Origin: Chlorobaculum sp.
Lineage (GTDB): Bacteria > Bacteroidota > Chlorobiia > Chlorobiales > Chlorobiaceae
DNA: 40,054 bases
Direction of reading: 5' to 3'
NCBI GenBank assembly: GCA_013334855.1
Contig: JAAXWU010000006.1
Location: forward strand, 1-40,054
Shown: positions 12,218 to 21,897 of the stretch, one piece after another
How positions within the stretch are numbered: the stretch's first letter is position 1
How the letters are laid out: each line of letters starts with the position of its first letter
Position numbers and translations under genes: made by a program
Notes under the pieces: generated by a model
Databases searched by the model: none
Told to the model about the DNA's origin: nothing
The model's input: the letters and a program-made list of their open reading frames with translations, nothing else

Positions 12218-12913
12218 ATGAAAAAATATTACAAGTACAAGTCATTGAAAAATCTGGATCATGTGCTTGATATTTTAACAAATGCAAGACTTTATTGTTC
12301 TGAATATAGTCGGCTGAATGATCCGGCTGAAGGTGAGTTTCAAGCCAAAGTTTTATTATCGTTTGATCGTGGGAAATACTTGAGCAAAGATAATGTGACT
12401 ACACACTATACTAGAGGAAATTGGTCAGATGAACTAGAGCCAGAGTATAAAGAATTTATTAGAGCATTACAGGAGAAGTATTTAGTATGCAGTTTGTCAA
12501 AGACCTTTAAAAGCATTCCTTTGTGGGCGTATTACGCCGAATCATTTTCTGGAATATGTATTGAGGTCGTGCCAAAAAATGAGTCAGAGTTTACTGATGT
12601 TATTTATAATTCAGATTATCCCACATGTTTGTTTGATCCAAAGAAGATTTCTGTTAATTCAATCGAAGAAAATATCGATCGGGAAATAAAAAAATCATTA
12701 ACATACAAAGGCTCTCATTGGAGGGTAGAAAAAGAAGTTCGACTATTATGGCAAGAACCTTATTTCGATAATATTCACCCTATTAAAAAGGTGTATTGTG
12801 GTTCAAGAATAGATGGGAGTCACTTTGAACTATTTAGAAAATTATTTCCAGATATTGAATTTATTCGAACGAGAATATCGAACTCAAGCCCTAAGATAAT
12901 TACAATCAAATAG
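12218..12913 (+). CDS. DUF2971-like protein
   Basis: KYYKYKSLKNLDHVLDILTNARLYCSEYSRLNDPAEGEF and the SLSKTFKSIPLWAYYAESFSGICIE motif; likely start 12218. Confidence 0.75.
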   Translation: MKKYYKYKSLKNLDHVLDILTNARLYCSEYSRLNDPAEGEFQAKVLLSFDRGKYLSKDNVTTHYTRGNWSDELEPEYKEFIRALQEKYLVCSLSKTFKSIPLWAYYAESFSGICIEVVPKNESEFTDVIYNSDYPTCLFDPKKISVNSIEENIDREIKKSLTYKGSHWRVEKEVRLLWQEPYFDNIHPIKKVYCGSRIDGSHFELFRKLFPDIEFIRTRISNSSPKIITIK

Positions 12914-12925
12914 CAATCATAACTC

Positions 12926-13035
12926 ATGGAACCGCATTATCGTGTAACTATTTTCGGGTCGGCGCGGATCAGCGAGGGGGATAAGGAGTATCGCGATGTG
13001 TATGAAATCGCTCGGGGGCTGAATGCTGTGGAGGT
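12926..13035 (+). pseudogene. N-terminal fragment of a LOG/TIGR00730-like Rossmann protein
   Basis: [32 protein letters not shown] then homology stops and runs into mazF-derived sequence. Confidence 0.55.
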
Positions 13036-13287
13036 AGATCAAGACCATGCGTTGTCATATCGCCTGACGATATGTCCCCGTTGCGGACGGTGATCGTCGC
13101 CCCTATGATCTCGAAAGTGGTCGCCTTTCCGACACGGATCGCCTGCACATTTCAGGACAAAGAGGGGCTGATAGTGCTCGATCAGATCAGATCGGTTGAT
13201 AAAACAAGGCTTATCAGAAAGCTCGGAGTCATCGCGGAAAACACCCAAACCGCTATCGTCAACTGCCTGCAAGAGCTGTTCGCATAA
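13036..13287 (+). pseudogene. mazF: MazF/PemK toxin fragment lacking its N-terminus
   Basis: Frame reads ..[82 protein letters not shown]. Confidence 0.75.
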
Positions 13288-13347
13288 CATCTTCCCGCAC
13301 CATATTTTTTCCCGAAATCGAAATCACCAATCCGCCTCGCGCTTCAG

Positions 13348-13508
13348 AACGTCAGTCTGCCGGTTGAGATCATGACGCCGATAATCAGGCGGTAAACGAT
13401 GAAAATCATGGTCGTGTGACGCTTGAGGTAAGTCAAAAGAAAAGCGATGGAGAGAACGGCGATGATGAAGGCGGCGAAGGTCGTGGCGGCGAGGTTATGA
13501 TGCTGTCA
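13348..13508 (-). pseudogene. uppP: C-terminal fragment of UppP, inverted relative to intact uppP
   Basis: Reverse strand reads NLAATTFAAFIIAVLSIAFLLTYLKRHTTMIFIVYRLIIGVMISTGRLTF*, matching intact UppP NLAAATVAAFIFGYLSIAFLLAYLKRHTTMVFIVYRLILGV..LISTGRLQP*. Confidence 0.85.
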
Positions 13509-13850
13509 ATACGAAGTATAGCACTGGCCCAACAGCCAAGCTCCCGAAACAAGCTCTCCTGACTTCATACATAAACCCCCGCAAACGCAACAAAGACGAA
13601 GGTGCGCCATGAAAACAGGTCTGTAATAGAGAGGTTCTCCAAAGGATTGCCGGGATCTGCATCTTGATGACCCACAAGAAGGCTGACACGCAGCTTTTGC
13701 CCCAGAATCATATCACGGTTCCATCCCGCCGTTGATCTCGCATTCCCCCACCCTATCACCCTCCCCGTCGCTGATTTTACGGTTTGTTTCTTTTGTTTTG
13801 CCTATCTTCCCCCTTGCCATTCAATGAACATCGTACACGAAACCACGACC

Positions 13851-14564
13851 ATGAGACTTGCCGTCAATATTGACCATATCGCCACGTTGCGTAACGCCCG
13901 AAACGAAGGGCATCCTGATCCCGTCGAAGCCGCCCTGCTCGCCGAACGGAACGGCGCGGCAGGCATCGTCTGCCATCTTCGCGAAGATCGCCGCCACATC
14001 AAGGACGACGACCTCGCCCGGCTGCGGGAGGAGATTACGACCAAGCTCGATCTTGAAATGGCGATGACCGACGAGATGCAGGCCGTCGCGCTTGCGGTCA
14101 AACCCGAACTCGTCACGCTCGTGCCCGAAAAGCGCGAGGAGCTGACCACTGAGGGGGGATTCGCCATCAAGAAGCACTTCACCCGCCTTGCCGAATTCGT
14201 CAAGCCGTTGCGCGACAAGGAGATCGGCGTCAGCATCTTCATCGAGCCGGAGGAGGAGTCGATCCAGCTCGCCGCCGAAGCCGGGGCGAATATCGTGGAG
14301 TTTCACACCGGCACCTACTCACTCCTCGCTGGCGACGAAGAGAGAGCTGCGGAGCTGGAACGCATCCGCACCTCGGCGCGTGTCGCCCGCGAAATGGGGC
14401 TGACGGTGGTCGCCGGGCATGGCCTCAGCGTGCTGAACATCGCGCCGTTCCGGGAGCTGCGCGACATCGAGGAGGTGAGCATCGGCCACGCCATCATCTC
14501 CCGCGCCGTCTTCATCGGCCTTCCAGCGGCCATTCAGGAAATTCTCGACCTCATCCGCCGATAA
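13851..14564 (+). CDS. pdxJ: Pyridoxine 5'-phosphate synthase
   Basis: [18 protein letters not shown]...DPVEAA...[13 protein letters not shown]...[16 protein letters not shown]...AGHGLS. Confidence 0.97.
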   Translation: MRLAVNIDHIATLRNARNEGHPDPVEAALLAERNGAAGIVCHLREDRRHIKDDDLARLREEITTKLDLEMAMTDEMQAVALAVKPELVTLVPEKREELTTEGGFAIKKHFTRLAEFVKPLRDKEIGVSIFIEPEEESIQLAAEAGANIVEFHTGTYSLLAGDEERAAELERIRTSARVAREMGLTVVAGHGLSVLNIAPFRELRDIEEVSIGHAIISRAVFIGLPAAIQEILDLIRR

Positions 14565-14569
14565 TCGAT

Positions 14570-15250
14570 ATGGAAGTACAGCACCCCGACATCACCATCG
14601 TTCTGGCCACCGGCAACAAGGACAAGGTTCGCGAGCTGAAGCCCGTGCTCGAAGGTCTCGCCAGCGGCATCCACGTCCGCTCGCTCCATGACCTCGGCCT
14701 CGACATCGAGGTCGAGGAGACCGAGCCAACGCTCGAAGGCAACGCCAAACTCAAAGCGGAGGCGATTTTCGAGCTGGTCGCGCCGCGCCTCGACTGGTTC
14801 ATCGCGCTTGCCGACGACACCGGCCTCGAAGTTGACGCGCTTGGCGGCGCGCCCGGCGTCTACTCCGCCCGCTACGCGCCCGTGCCGGAAGGGGTGACGC
14901 GCACCTACGCGGACAACGTCCGCCACCTGCTCTCGGAGATGAGCGGCAAGAGCGAGCGCACGGCCCGCTTCCGGACGGTCATCGCCATGAAGGGCCGCCT
15001 GCCCGCGCCGGAGGGCGGCGCGATGGTGATCGACGATACCACCGACGGGCAGATCGACGGCGTCATCACCACCGAGCCGCAGGGCGATGGCGGCTTCGGC
15101 TACGATCCGGTCTTCGCGCCGGAGGGGATGGAACGCACCTTCGCCCAGCTCACCATCGACGAAAAAAACCGCATCAGTCACCGCGGACGCGCCGTCATGG
15201 CCGCCGCCCGGCGCATCGGCGAGTTCCTCTCGCGATGCGAAATTCAGTAA
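14570..15250 (+). CDS. rdgB: RdgB/HAM1-like XTP/dITP pyrophosphatase
   Basis: IVLATGNKDKVRELKPVL, GNAKLKAEAIFE, ALADDTGLEVDALGGAPGVYSARYA, GDGGFGYDPVF. Confidence 0.95.
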   Translation: MEVQHPDITIVLATGNKDKVRELKPVLEGLASGIHVRSLHDLGLDIEVEETEPTLEGNAKLKAEAIFELVAPRLDWFIALADDTGLEVDALGGAPGVYSARYAPVPEGVTRTYADNVRHLLSEMSGKSERTARFRTVIAMKGRLPAPEGGAMVIDDTTDGQIDGVITTEPQGDGGFGYDPVFAPEGMERTFAQLTIDEKNRISHRGRAVMAAARRIGEFLSRCEIQ

Positions 15251-15268
15251 CCGAAGCCACAAGCGTCA

Positions 15269-16117
15269 ATGAACCTCATTCAGGCCATCATTCTCGGCAT
15301 CGTACAGGGACTTACCGAATTTTTGCCCATCAGCAGCTCGGCCCATCTGCGCATCGTCCCGGAATTCATGGGGATGCAGGATCCCGGCGCGGCATTCACG
15401 GCGATCATCCAGATCGGCACGTTGCTGGCGGTGATGATCTACTTCGCCAAAGACATCGCCAGCATCACCGGCGCGGTGATTACAGGCCTCCTCAAAGGGA
15501 AGCCACTTGGCACGGACGAAGCGCGGACGGGATGGATGATCGCTGTCGGCACCGTGCCGATTGTCATCTTCGGCCTGCTCTTCAAGCACGAGATCGAAAC
15601 CACGCTGCGTTCGCTCTACATCGTGTCGGCATCGATGATCGGCCTGGCCCTCGTGCTGGTCGTGGCCGAACAGCACACCAAAAACCGCAACCGTGATGGC
15701 CGCAGGGGCAAATCGATCAAGGAGATCGGCTGGACGGACGCCATCATCATCGGCCTGGCCCAGGCGCTGGCGCTCATTCCCGGCTCGTCGCGCTCCGGCG
15801 TCACCATCACCGGCGGCCTCTTCCGCAACCTCGACCGCGAAACCGCCGCACGCTTCTCGTTCCTGCTCTCGCTCCCCTCGGTCTTCGCCGCCGGAATGCT
15901 CGAACTGTACGACATTCGTCATGATCTCATGACCTCGATGGACAACATCATCAACCTCGCCGCCGCGACCGTCGCCGCCTTCATCTTCGGCTATCTCTCC
16001 ATCGCGTTTCTTTTGGCCTACCTCAAGCGTCACACGACCATGGTCTTCATCGTCTACCGCCTGATTCTCGGCGTCAGCCTCATCGTCCTGATCTCGACCG
16101 GCAGACTCCAGCCCTGA
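15269..16117 (+). CDS. uppP: Undecaprenyl-diphosphatase
   Basis: IVQGLTEFLPISSSAHL and PGSSRSGVTITGGLFRNLDRETAARFSFLLSLP motifs. Confidence 0.96.
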   Translation: MNLIQAIILGIVQGLTEFLPISSSAHLRIVPEFMGMQDPGAAFTAIIQIGTLLAVMIYFAKDIASITGAVITGLLKGKPLGTDEARTGWMIAVGTVPIVIFGLLFKHEIETTLRSLYIVSASMIGLALVLVVAEQHTKNRNRDGRRGKSIKEIGWTDAIIIGLAQALALIPGSSRSGVTITGGLFRNLDRETAARFSFLLSLPSVFAAGMLELYDIRHDLMTSMDNIINLAAATVAAFIFGYLSIAFLLAYLKRHTTMVFIVYRLILGVSLIVLISTGRLQP

Positions 16118-16176
16118 CGCGCAAGGTTGATGGGCGATGTTGGTTGAGATAAATGAATCCTGAGGAGAGAGCTGTG

Positions 16177-16498
16177 CGAACATCTCCTGCTGGAAGTTGA
16201 TGATTGTGAGCTGGATGTTTTCCGAAATCACTCCGAGCTTTTTAACCAGCTTTGATTTTTCGACCGATCTGATCTGATCCAGCTCAATCAGCCCCTCCTT
16301 GTCCTGAAATGTGCAGGCGACTCGCATCGAAAAAGCAAAGCCTTTCGAGATCATCTACGCGACGATCACCGTCCGCAACGGGGACATCTCATCCGGCGAA
16401 ATGACGGTGCATGGCCTCGTTTTCCTGATCTCGGGGCCTTGCGTCGGATCGAGCTGAACCAGCCACATGTCGAACTGCTGAATCTCCGCCTTTACCAC
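16177..16498 (-). pseudogene. mazF: MazF/PemK toxin with an in-frame stop
   Basis: Reverse strand [95 protein letters not shown]...; GTG in place of ATG start, TAG mid-gene. Confidence 0.8.
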
Positions 16499-16760
16499 TC
16501 CCGCTCCCCATCTTCAGCAGCAAAGCGTCGATCCACACCTGCTCTCCGGTGCTCAACGAGGGCTTTGATGCCGCCTTTCAAACTGCTCTTTCCATCGCGC
16601 TCTCGGAGTTCTGTATACCGGACGGATCAGCCGCACGTCTTCGACAACCTGAAACTCCGGCTCTTTACCGCACCCCATTTCGCTTGCTCGATAATCACTT
16701 CAGGAACCCTGCCCCCTATACGTCACAGCTCAATCGAGGGCGAACATGCGGCTCCGCCCA
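16495..16760 (-). pseudogene. mazE: Frameshifted MazE/AbrB-like antitoxin remnant upstream of mazF
   Basis: Across shifted frames: VPEVIIEQAKWG, EFQVVEDVRLIRPVYRTPRARWKEQFER, and terminal GEREW* overlapping the mazF start region. Confidence 0.5.
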
Positions 16761-16819
16761 TACACATGTATAATGGAGCTTTCCTGATCGCGCCGATACG
16801 TCACTCCGCGAAATACGCT

Positions 16820-17045
16820 TTCAAGCTTTTCGTCGGTCATCGTCATGACTTTGTCGCCTTTGTTCGGGTTGACCGGGCAGACTTCGCCGAACTCTTCGGT
16901 GAACTGGAACGCATCGACCCGGCGACGCTCTGGCGAAAACGCAAGCAGCTCGGCATCCGCTGATGGGGTGCTTGCGTATTGCAAGGTCGGGATGATGCGG
17001 CCATTGTTTAATGCAATGAATCGGCATCTCTGACGAAAAGAGATC
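16820..17045 (-). pseudogene. C-terminal peroxiredoxin remnant
   Basis: RFIALNNGRIIPTLQYA...RRVDAFQFTEEFGEVCPVNPNKGDKVM resembles the AhpC/Prx C-terminus (VDALQ..EFGEVCP.NW..GDK); no N-terminal peroxidatic domain visible. Confidence 0.6.
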
Positions 17046-17187
17046 GCCCTCCCCAAACCCGCGTCTATCAAGGCTCTCCACATTTTGCATAAATCGTGGC
17101 CCGATTTTTGAGGGGTCAATGCTCTGAGGAATGACATCGGATCAGTGACGCCGGTCTTCCTGGGGTTTCCACAATCACCGCATTGAC

Positions 17188-19170
17188 ATGACCATACAAA
17201 CCGGACTCAGAAAAGCCAAAACCTTCCTGATCGGCAGCTCGCGCGATTTCAGAGACAGCCGCATCTTTCACTCGATATCACTGACCGCATTTCTCGCCTG
17301 GGTCGGCCTCGGCTCCGACGGACTCTCCTCCTCCTGTTACGGCCCCGCCGAAGCGTTCAAGGCGCTGGCGGGCCATCCGGCGCTCGGCATTTTCGTCGCG
17401 CTCGCCACCGGCCTCACCATTCTCATCATCGCATCGAGCTACTCAAGCATCATCGAGCTGTTCCCCTCCGGCGGCGGCGGCTATCTGGTGGCGAGCAAGC
17501 TTCTCTCGCCCGAAGTTGGCGTCGTTTCGGGCAGCGCCCTGCTCATCGACTACGTGCTGACCATCACCATCTCGGTCGCCAGCGGCGCGGACGCCATCTT
17601 CAGCTTCCTGCCCGCCTCGATGCTGCCGTTCAAGCTCTGGTTCGCCGTCGCGGGCGTGCTGATGCTGCTCGTCTTGAACCTCCGGGGCATCAAGGAGGCG
17701 GTCATGCCGCTCGTGCCGGTCTTTCTGCTCTTTGTCGCCACGCACCTCGTCGCCATCACGGTCGCCGTGGCCACGCATATCTCGAACGCCGGAAGCGTCT
17801 GGCATGAAACCGCCTCCGAGCTGCATGGATCGCTCCAATCCCTCGGCCTCTTCGGCACGCTCTTCATCATCCTGAAAGCCTACAGCCTCGGCGCGGGAAC
17901 CTTCACCGGCATCGAGGCGGTCAGCAACGGCCTGCCGGTACTGCGCGAGCCGAAAATCCGGACGGCGAAAAAAACGATGCGCTACATGTCCTGGTCGCTC
18001 TCGATCACCGTGATGGGACTCATGGCCGCATACATCTTTCTCGATGTCAAGGACAGCCCCGGCAAGACGCTGAACGCCGTGCTCTTCGAGTCCATCACCG
18101 CCTCATGGGGCGGCTGGACAGGGGTCTCGTTCGTCTGGATCACCCTGCTTTCCGAAGCGGTGCTGCTCTTCATCGCCGCCCAGACCGGCTTTCTCGACGG
18201 CCCGAGAGTGCTCGCCAACATGGCGCTCGACAACTGGCTGCCCAAGAAATTCGCCATGCTCAGCGACCGGCTCGTGACCGAACGGGGCATCCTCGTCATG
18301 GGCTTCGCCTCGCTGCTGATGATGATCGCCTCGCACGGTTCGGTCGATTTCCTGATCGTGCTCTACAGCATCAACGTCTTCATCACCTTCACCCTGTCGC
18401 AGCTCGGCATGGTGCGCCACTGGTGGCTGGAGCGCGGAACGGAAAAGCGATGGCTGCGCAAGATGGCCATCAACGGCATCGGCCTGATTCTGACGACGTT
18501 CATTCTCCTCTCCGTGCTGATCCTGAAATTCCACGAAGGGGGCTGGATCACGCTTTTGATCACCGGCGTGCTGGTGCTCGCCGCGCTCTTCATCAGGCGG
18601 CACTACACGAAAACCTATGAGACGCTCAAGCGCCTCGACATCATCGTCGAAGCCGCCGTCATGTCAGGCGGGGATCTCGGCGCAAAACAGGGTCCTGAAC
18701 CGGAGTACGACCCGAAAGGCAAAACCGCCGCGATTCTCGTCAACGGTTTCAACGGCCTCGGCCTGCACACCCTTTTCAGCGTGTCGCGCCTCTTCAGCGG
18801 CATCTATAAAAATTTCGTGTTTGTTGAAATCGGCCCGATCGATGCCGGGAATTTCAAGGGAGCGGACGAAATCGGCCATCTGAACGAGTATATTGAGAGT
18901 GAATGCAACAAGTACGTTCGTTACATGAAGGATCACGGTTATTACGCTGAAGCCTTCACCTCGATGGGCACCGATGTGGTCGAAGAGATCAGCAAACTTG
19001 CGCCAAACATCGTCGTGCGATTCCCGGACATCGTCTTTTTCGGTGGTCAGCTCGTCTTCACGAACGAATCGATGATGGATCGCTGGCTGCACAACTTCAC
19101 GGTTTTTACCGTCCAGAAAAATCTCTACAGCCAGGGCGTGCCATTCGTGATCCTGCCGATCAGGGTATAA
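17188..19170 (+). CDS. APC-superfamily permease (KUP/amino-acid transporter-like) with C-terminal cytoplasmic domain
   Basis: Multiple hydrophobic helices, GLGSDGLSSSCYGPAEAF N-terminal motif, ~180 aa soluble C-terminal region. Confidence 0.8.
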   Translation: MTIQTGLRKAKTFLIGSSRDFRDSRIFHSISLTAFLAWVGLGSDGLSSSCYGPAEAFKALAGHPALGIFVALATGLTILIIASSYSSIIELFPSGGGGYLVASKLLSPEVGVVSGSALLIDYVLTITISVASGADAIFSFLPASMLPFKLWFAVAGVLMLLVLNLRGIKEAVMPLVPVFLLFVATHLVAITVAVATHISNAGSVWHETASELHGSLQSLGLFGTLFIILKAYSLGAGTFTGIEAVSNGLPVLREPKIRTAKKTMRYMSWSLSITVMGLMAAYIFLDVKDSPGKTLNAVLFESITASWGGWTGVSFVWITLLSEAVLLFIAAQTGFLDGPRVLANMALDNWLPKKFAMLSDRLVTERGILVMGFASLLMMIASHGSVDFLIVLYSINVFITFTLSQLGMVRHWWLERGTEKRWLRKMAINGIGLILTTFILLSVLILKFHEGGWITLLITGVLVLAALFIRRHYTKTYETLKRLDIIVEAAVMSGGDLGAKQGPEPEYDPKGKTAAILVNGFNGLGLHTLFSVSRLFSGIYKNFVFVEIGPIDAGNFKGADEIGHLNEYIESECNKYVRYMKDHGYYAEAFTSMGTDVVEEISKLAPNIVVRFPDIVFFGGQLVFTNESMMDRWLHNFTVFTVQKNLYSQGVPFVILPIRV

Positions 19171-19224
19171 ATTCGTTTCATTGATGGAAAAGGAACATCC
19201 GCAACAACCCGACGGAGCAACGCC

Positions 19225-21042
19225 GTGGTCAGTCTGAAGCACAAACTCGCCCTCGGCTTCGGCGGATTGCTGGCCATCATCGCCGTCATCGGGATGCTGA
19301 CCATCGCGCAGGTCGACGAGCTCGGCAGCGCCATCGACGTGATTCTCCGGCAGAACTACCGGAGCGTCGCCGCCGCCCAGGAGATGAAGGAGGCGCTCGA
19401 AAAAATGAACATCGAGGCGCTGCAATCTTTCTCCGCCGAGCACCCGACAGGCTCAGTCAATGTCGCCGAAAGTGAAAAGCGGTTCCGCGAGGCGTTGCAG
19501 ATCGAACTCGGCAATATCACCCTGCCGGGCGAGCAGGAAAAGGCTGACCGGATTGCGCGGCTGTACAACGATTACGCCAAGGCGATCCGCGCCGTCAGCG
19601 TAGATTCGACGCCGCTTCAACAGCGCCGCGATCTCTACTTCACGACCCTTCTGCCGATGCATTCGGAGATCAAGCTGCTCGCGCAGCAGATTCTCGACAT
19701 GAACCAGGCCCGGATGAGCGAAGCGAACCACGCCGCCCGGCGTCTCGCCGAATCGGCGCACAACCGCATCCTCTTGGCCATCGCGGCGAGCGCCTTGGTC
19801 GCGCTGCTCTTCAGCATTCAGACTCGACGCTGGATTCTCAAGCCTGTCTCCCGCCTGATCGCCTCGGCCAACGAGATCAGAAGCGGCAATCTCGATCTCG
19901 TCATCGAGACCACGTCAAATGACGAAATCGGCCAGCTATCGCAAGCCTTCAACGAGATGGCCTCGACCCTCCGCAAGGTGCGCCGGAGCGACGAGCAGAA
20001 GCTGGAGCGCACGCGCAAGGCGACGCAGGAGGTGATGAACATCCTGCCCGCGCCGATAGCGATCTTCGATCCCGAAGGGCGGGTGGATGTGGCCACCATC
20101 TCGGCGAGCCGTTATTTCGGCATCGAGCCGGGCGCACAAGTCGCCAAACTCGGCTACGACTGGCTGCCGGAGCTGCTCGCCCGAGCCATCGCAACCGGCG
20201 GAACCGTGGAGGCGGCGGGCAACGGCTACATCCAGAAGTTCATCGAGAACCGCGAATTCTTCTTCAAACCGGCGGCCACCGCCATCCCTCATACGCTGGA
20301 CGGCATCGGCAGCAACGGCGTAGTGCTGATTCTGCACGACATGACGCAGGCGCACGAGCAGAAAGAGCTGAAGCGCGGCGTGGTTTCGACCGTCTCGCAT
20401 CAGCTCCGCACCCCGCTGACTTCGCTGCGGATGGCCGTCCATCTGCTGCTCGAACAGCGCGTTGGTTCGCTGAACGACAAACAGGCGGATCTGCTGCAAA
20501 CCGCCAGCGAAGAGAGCGCCCGGCTGACCGAAATTCTCGACGACCTGCTCGATCTCAACCGATGGGAGTCCGGCCGGGCGCGGTTGAAAATGATCCCACA
20601 CCAGCCTGACAATCTTGTCCGGGAAGGCATCGAGCCATTCGTCGGCGACTTCAGGGACAAAGCCATCGAGCTGGCGGTCGATATTCCGGCGGGCTTGCCG
20701 GAAGTGATCGCTGACGCCGTGAGCATCCGGCACGTGTTCGCCAATCTGCTCACGAACGCCCTCCGCTTCACGCCAAGAGGTGGCGCGATAACCGTCAAGG
20801 CGCAAGCGGAGCTTGCAGGCATCCGCTTTTCGGTCGAAGATACCGGAAGCGGCATCCCCCCGGAGCACCTGAAGCATCTCTTCGACCAGTTCTACCGTGT
20901 GCCCGGCCAGGACGAAAAATCAGGCATCGGCCTTGGCCTCTCGATTGTCCGCGAGATCGTCAACATCCACGGCGGCACGGTCGGCGTCGAAAGCACCCTC
21001 GGCAAAGGCTCTACCTTTCATTTCACCCTGCCCGCAGCCTGA
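19225..21042 (+). CDS. Sensor histidine kinase (4-helix sensor-HAMP-PAS-HisKA-HATPase; KinB/NtrY-like)
   Basis: VSTVSHQLRTPLTSL H-box, HVFANLLTNALRFT N-box, EDTGSGIPPE and GIGLGLSI G-boxes. Confidence 0.93.
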   Translation: MVSLKHKLALGFGGLLAIIAVIGMLTIAQVDELGSAIDVILRQNYRSVAAAQEMKEALEKMNIEALQSFSAEHPTGSVNVAESEKRFREALQIELGNITLPGEQEKADRIARLYNDYAKAIRAVSVDSTPLQQRRDLYFTTLLPMHSEIKLLAQQILDMNQARMSEANHAARRLAESAHNRILLAIAASALVALLFSIQTRRWILKPVSRLIASANEIRSGNLDLVIETTSNDEIGQLSQAFNEMASTLRKVRRSDEQKLERTRKATQEVMNILPAPIAIFDPEGRVDVATISASRYFGIEPGAQVAKLGYDWLPELLARAIATGGTVEAAGNGYIQKFIENREFFFKPAATAIPHTLDGIGSNGVVLILHDMTQAHEQKELKRGVVSTVSHQLRTPLTSLRMAVHLLLEQRVGSLNDKQADLLQTASEESARLTEILDDLLDLNRWESGRARLKMIPHQPDNLVREGIEPFVGDFRDKAIELAVDIPAGLPEVIADAVSIRHVFANLLTNALRFTPRGGAITVKAQAELAGIRFSVEDTGSGIPPEHLKHLFDQFYRVPGQDEKSGIGLGLSIVREIVNIHGGTVGVESTLGKGSTFHFTLPAA

Positions 21043-21059
21043 AGCAAGCTGAGTACTTT

Positions 21060-21360
21060 GGCATCTCTTAGCGTGTCAAAGGTAAACGGTTCTGAAGCCA
21101 CTGCCATTGCGAGCCACCCGTATCCGGCCCGCTACTACACACGGATCATGAACAAATACTCAATAGGGATGGATCGCCGCGTCCCGACAGGTCGGGACTC
21201 GCGATGACGATGGAGTGCTTGTGGGTTTTGATTTCATATCCATGTTTTTTTTCGTCATTGCGAGCCGCAAAACGGCGCGGCAATCCATATGGATTCAGCG
21301 AAAGCAGAAACGATGGATCGCCACGTCCCGACAGATCGGGACTCGCGATGACGAATCTTC
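21060..21360. repeat. Two adjacent copies of a dispersed palindromic repeat (CATTGCGAG...GGATCGCC(A/G)CGTCCCGACAG.TCGGGACTCGCGATGACG)
   Basis: Copies at about 21098-21210 and 21253-21353; diverged copy at about 2070-2178. Confidence 0.7.
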
Positions 21361-21469
21361 GTCGTTTTTCTTTTGACACACCTATGGACACACCACTATC
21401 CTGCTTTTTCGACCCGATTGCAGAGATAGTGGACAGCTCAAACTCACGAATACGCAACGTCCCGGACGT

Positions 21470-21499
21470 AAAAAAACTCCGCAGCGGAACTGCGGAGCC
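21470..21499 (-). terminator. Rho-independent terminator downstream of glnK
   Basis: Reverse strand GGCTCCGCAGTTCCGCTGCGGAGTTTTTTT: 8-bp GC stem plus T-run. Confidence 0.85.
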
Positions 21500-21558
21500 T
21501 CGTGAAATAATCCATGTCAGACGCAAAAGCTGTTCTGCCTGAATCCCTTTATTTCCTG

Positions 21559-21897
21559 TCAATAGAGCGACTCGTCGTCCTTCTCGCCGGTGCGGATACG
21601 GTAGGCATCCTCGATAGTCCAGACGAAAATCTTGCCGTCGCCGATCTCGCCGGTGTAGGCGGTTTTCATCAGGCAATCGACCGTCTTTTTAAGATTCATG
21701 TCGCGAACGACAATCGAAAGGGTCAGACGGGAGATGAAATCGGTGCTCGACGATCCGCGAAATACCTCTTTGCGCTTCTTCTCGTTGCCGACTCCGTACG
21801 TTTCATAGTAGGTAAAAAAGTCGATATCGATCTCGTGAAGGGCTTTCTTGACCTCTTCGAATTTGGAGCGTCTTATGACCGCCTCTATCTTTTTCAT
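21559..21897 (-). CDS. glnK: P-II family nitrogen regulatory protein
   Basis: MKKIEAVIRRSKFEEVKKAL...IVVRDMNLKKTVDCLMKTAYTGEIGDGKIFVWTIEDAYRIRTGEKDDES. Confidence 0.93.
   Translation of the reverse strand: MKKIEAVIRRSKFEEVKKALHEIDIDFFTYYETYGVGNEKKRKEVFRGSSSTDFISRLTLSIVVRDMNLKKTVDCLMKTAYTGEIGDGKIFVWTIEDAYRIRTGEKDDESLY

Noticed and set aside
15266-16354. 362 aa - strand ORF starting with MazF-like residues
   Set aside because: Only its first ~60 codons are mazF-derived; the rest is antisense to uppP.
16439-16963. 174 aa + strand ORF in the uppP-permease interval
   Set aside because: Reverse strand carries recognisable mazE/mazF/peroxiredoxin remnants; the + frame shows none.
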